Below, in pieces: positions 11,794 through 11,922 of a stretch of 11,922 nucleotides of DNA. The notes under the pieces were generated by a model. That model did not search any database and was not told the origin of the DNA. It was given only the letters and a program-made list of their open reading frames with translations. Position 1 is the stretch's first letter, and each line of letters begins with the position of its first letter. This DNA is from JBOGED01 sp050743625 (GTDB lineage Bacteria > Actinomycetota > Nitriliruptoria > Euzebyales > Egibacteraceae), in assembly GCA_050743625.1 (NCBI GenBank), contig JBOGED010000019.1, positions 1 to 11,922 on the forward strand, written 5' to 3'. The position numbers and the translations under genes are program-made.

Positions 11794-11922
11794 TCAGCTG
11801 GGGCTGCGGACGGGTGGTTGGGTGGGGAGGTGGTCGAAGGCGAGGACGGGGCGGTGAGTGTCGGGGTGGTGCCAGCGGTGGGCGCGGACGCCGAAGACCT
11901 CGGCGATCAAGTCGGCGGTGAG
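11794..11922 (-). CDS. Iron-siderophore-type ABC transporter ATP-binding protein, C-terminal 42 residues (cut by window edge)
   Basis: The open frame enters from the right edge and ends TGA at 11794-11796. The visible peptide reads LTADLIAEVFGVRAHRWHHP and DTHRPVLAFDHLPTQPPV. The pattern LTxxLxxEVFGVxAxxxxxPxTxxPVL is characteristic of the end of FecE/FepC-type ATPases that energise ferric-siderophore, haem or cobalamin import. The Walker motifs lie outside the window, so the assignment rests on this tail alone. The 144 bases between it and the methyltransferase start contain no recognisable gene or hairpin. Confidence 0.65.
   Translation of the reverse strand, partial: LTADLIAEVFGVRAHRWHHPDTHRPVLAFDHLPTQPPVRSPS

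Overview
The window looks like a high-GC actinomycete chromosome. This is inferred from strong G/C bias at third codon positions, several GTG starts, apparently leaderless genes, a probable F420/FMN split-barrel enzyme and a DsbA-like thiol protein. No rRNA or tRNA gene and no CRISPR array was seen. The left and right edges cut through genes.

Layout. (1) 1-2229: a branched-chain amino-acid exporter pair (azlC and the start of azlD, minus strand) faces a divergent MocR-type regulator that carries one frameshift. (2) 2269-4163, minus strand: a single-domain cupin, then a MarR regulator translationally coupled to a metallo-beta-lactamase-fold hydrolase. A strong GC hairpin lies between the hydrolase and the cupin. 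(3) 4254-5916, plus strand, divergent from marR: a 29-codon mini-ORF, a split-barrel oxidoreductase, a DsbA/FrnE-like protein and the wreck of an FAD monooxygenase, all linked by 4-base overlaps. Two inverted repeats in the shared marR promoter region are candidate operators. (4) 5917-7751: a structured leader and an Nramp-related transporter lacking the canonical metal-site motifs. (5) 7752-9690: a gene graveyard. It holds a streptomycin/hydroxyurea-type antibiotic kinase remnant, a truncated split-barrel protein, two poorly supported small genes (one a split zinc-ribbon), the first 17 codons of a RibD-like reductase joined to the end of an IS3-family element, and an unidentified stretch. (6) 9691-10881, minus strand: a toxin-antitoxin-like pair, an AbiEii-type nucleotidyltransferase followed by an Xre-type protein. 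It appears to start leaderless from a promoter whose -10 box sits inside a palindrome. (7) 10922-11922, minus strand: a SAM methyltransferase with one frameshift and the C-terminus of a siderophore-type ABC ATPase.

How the parts work together. Three short regulatory circuits are visible: MocR with azlCD, MarR with its hydrolase and the divergent redox operon, and the autoregulatable toxin-antitoxin operon. The most interesting intact system is the nucleotidyltransferase/Xre pair. Its upstream gene has no visible ribosome binding site, while the downstream antitoxin has a strong one.

A cross-cutting feature is that at least four genes (MocR, kinase, IS3 OrfA, methyltransferase) are each restored by adding one base, mostly a G or C next to a G/C run. 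This may be real decay, or systematic under-calling of short G/C runs in the assembly.
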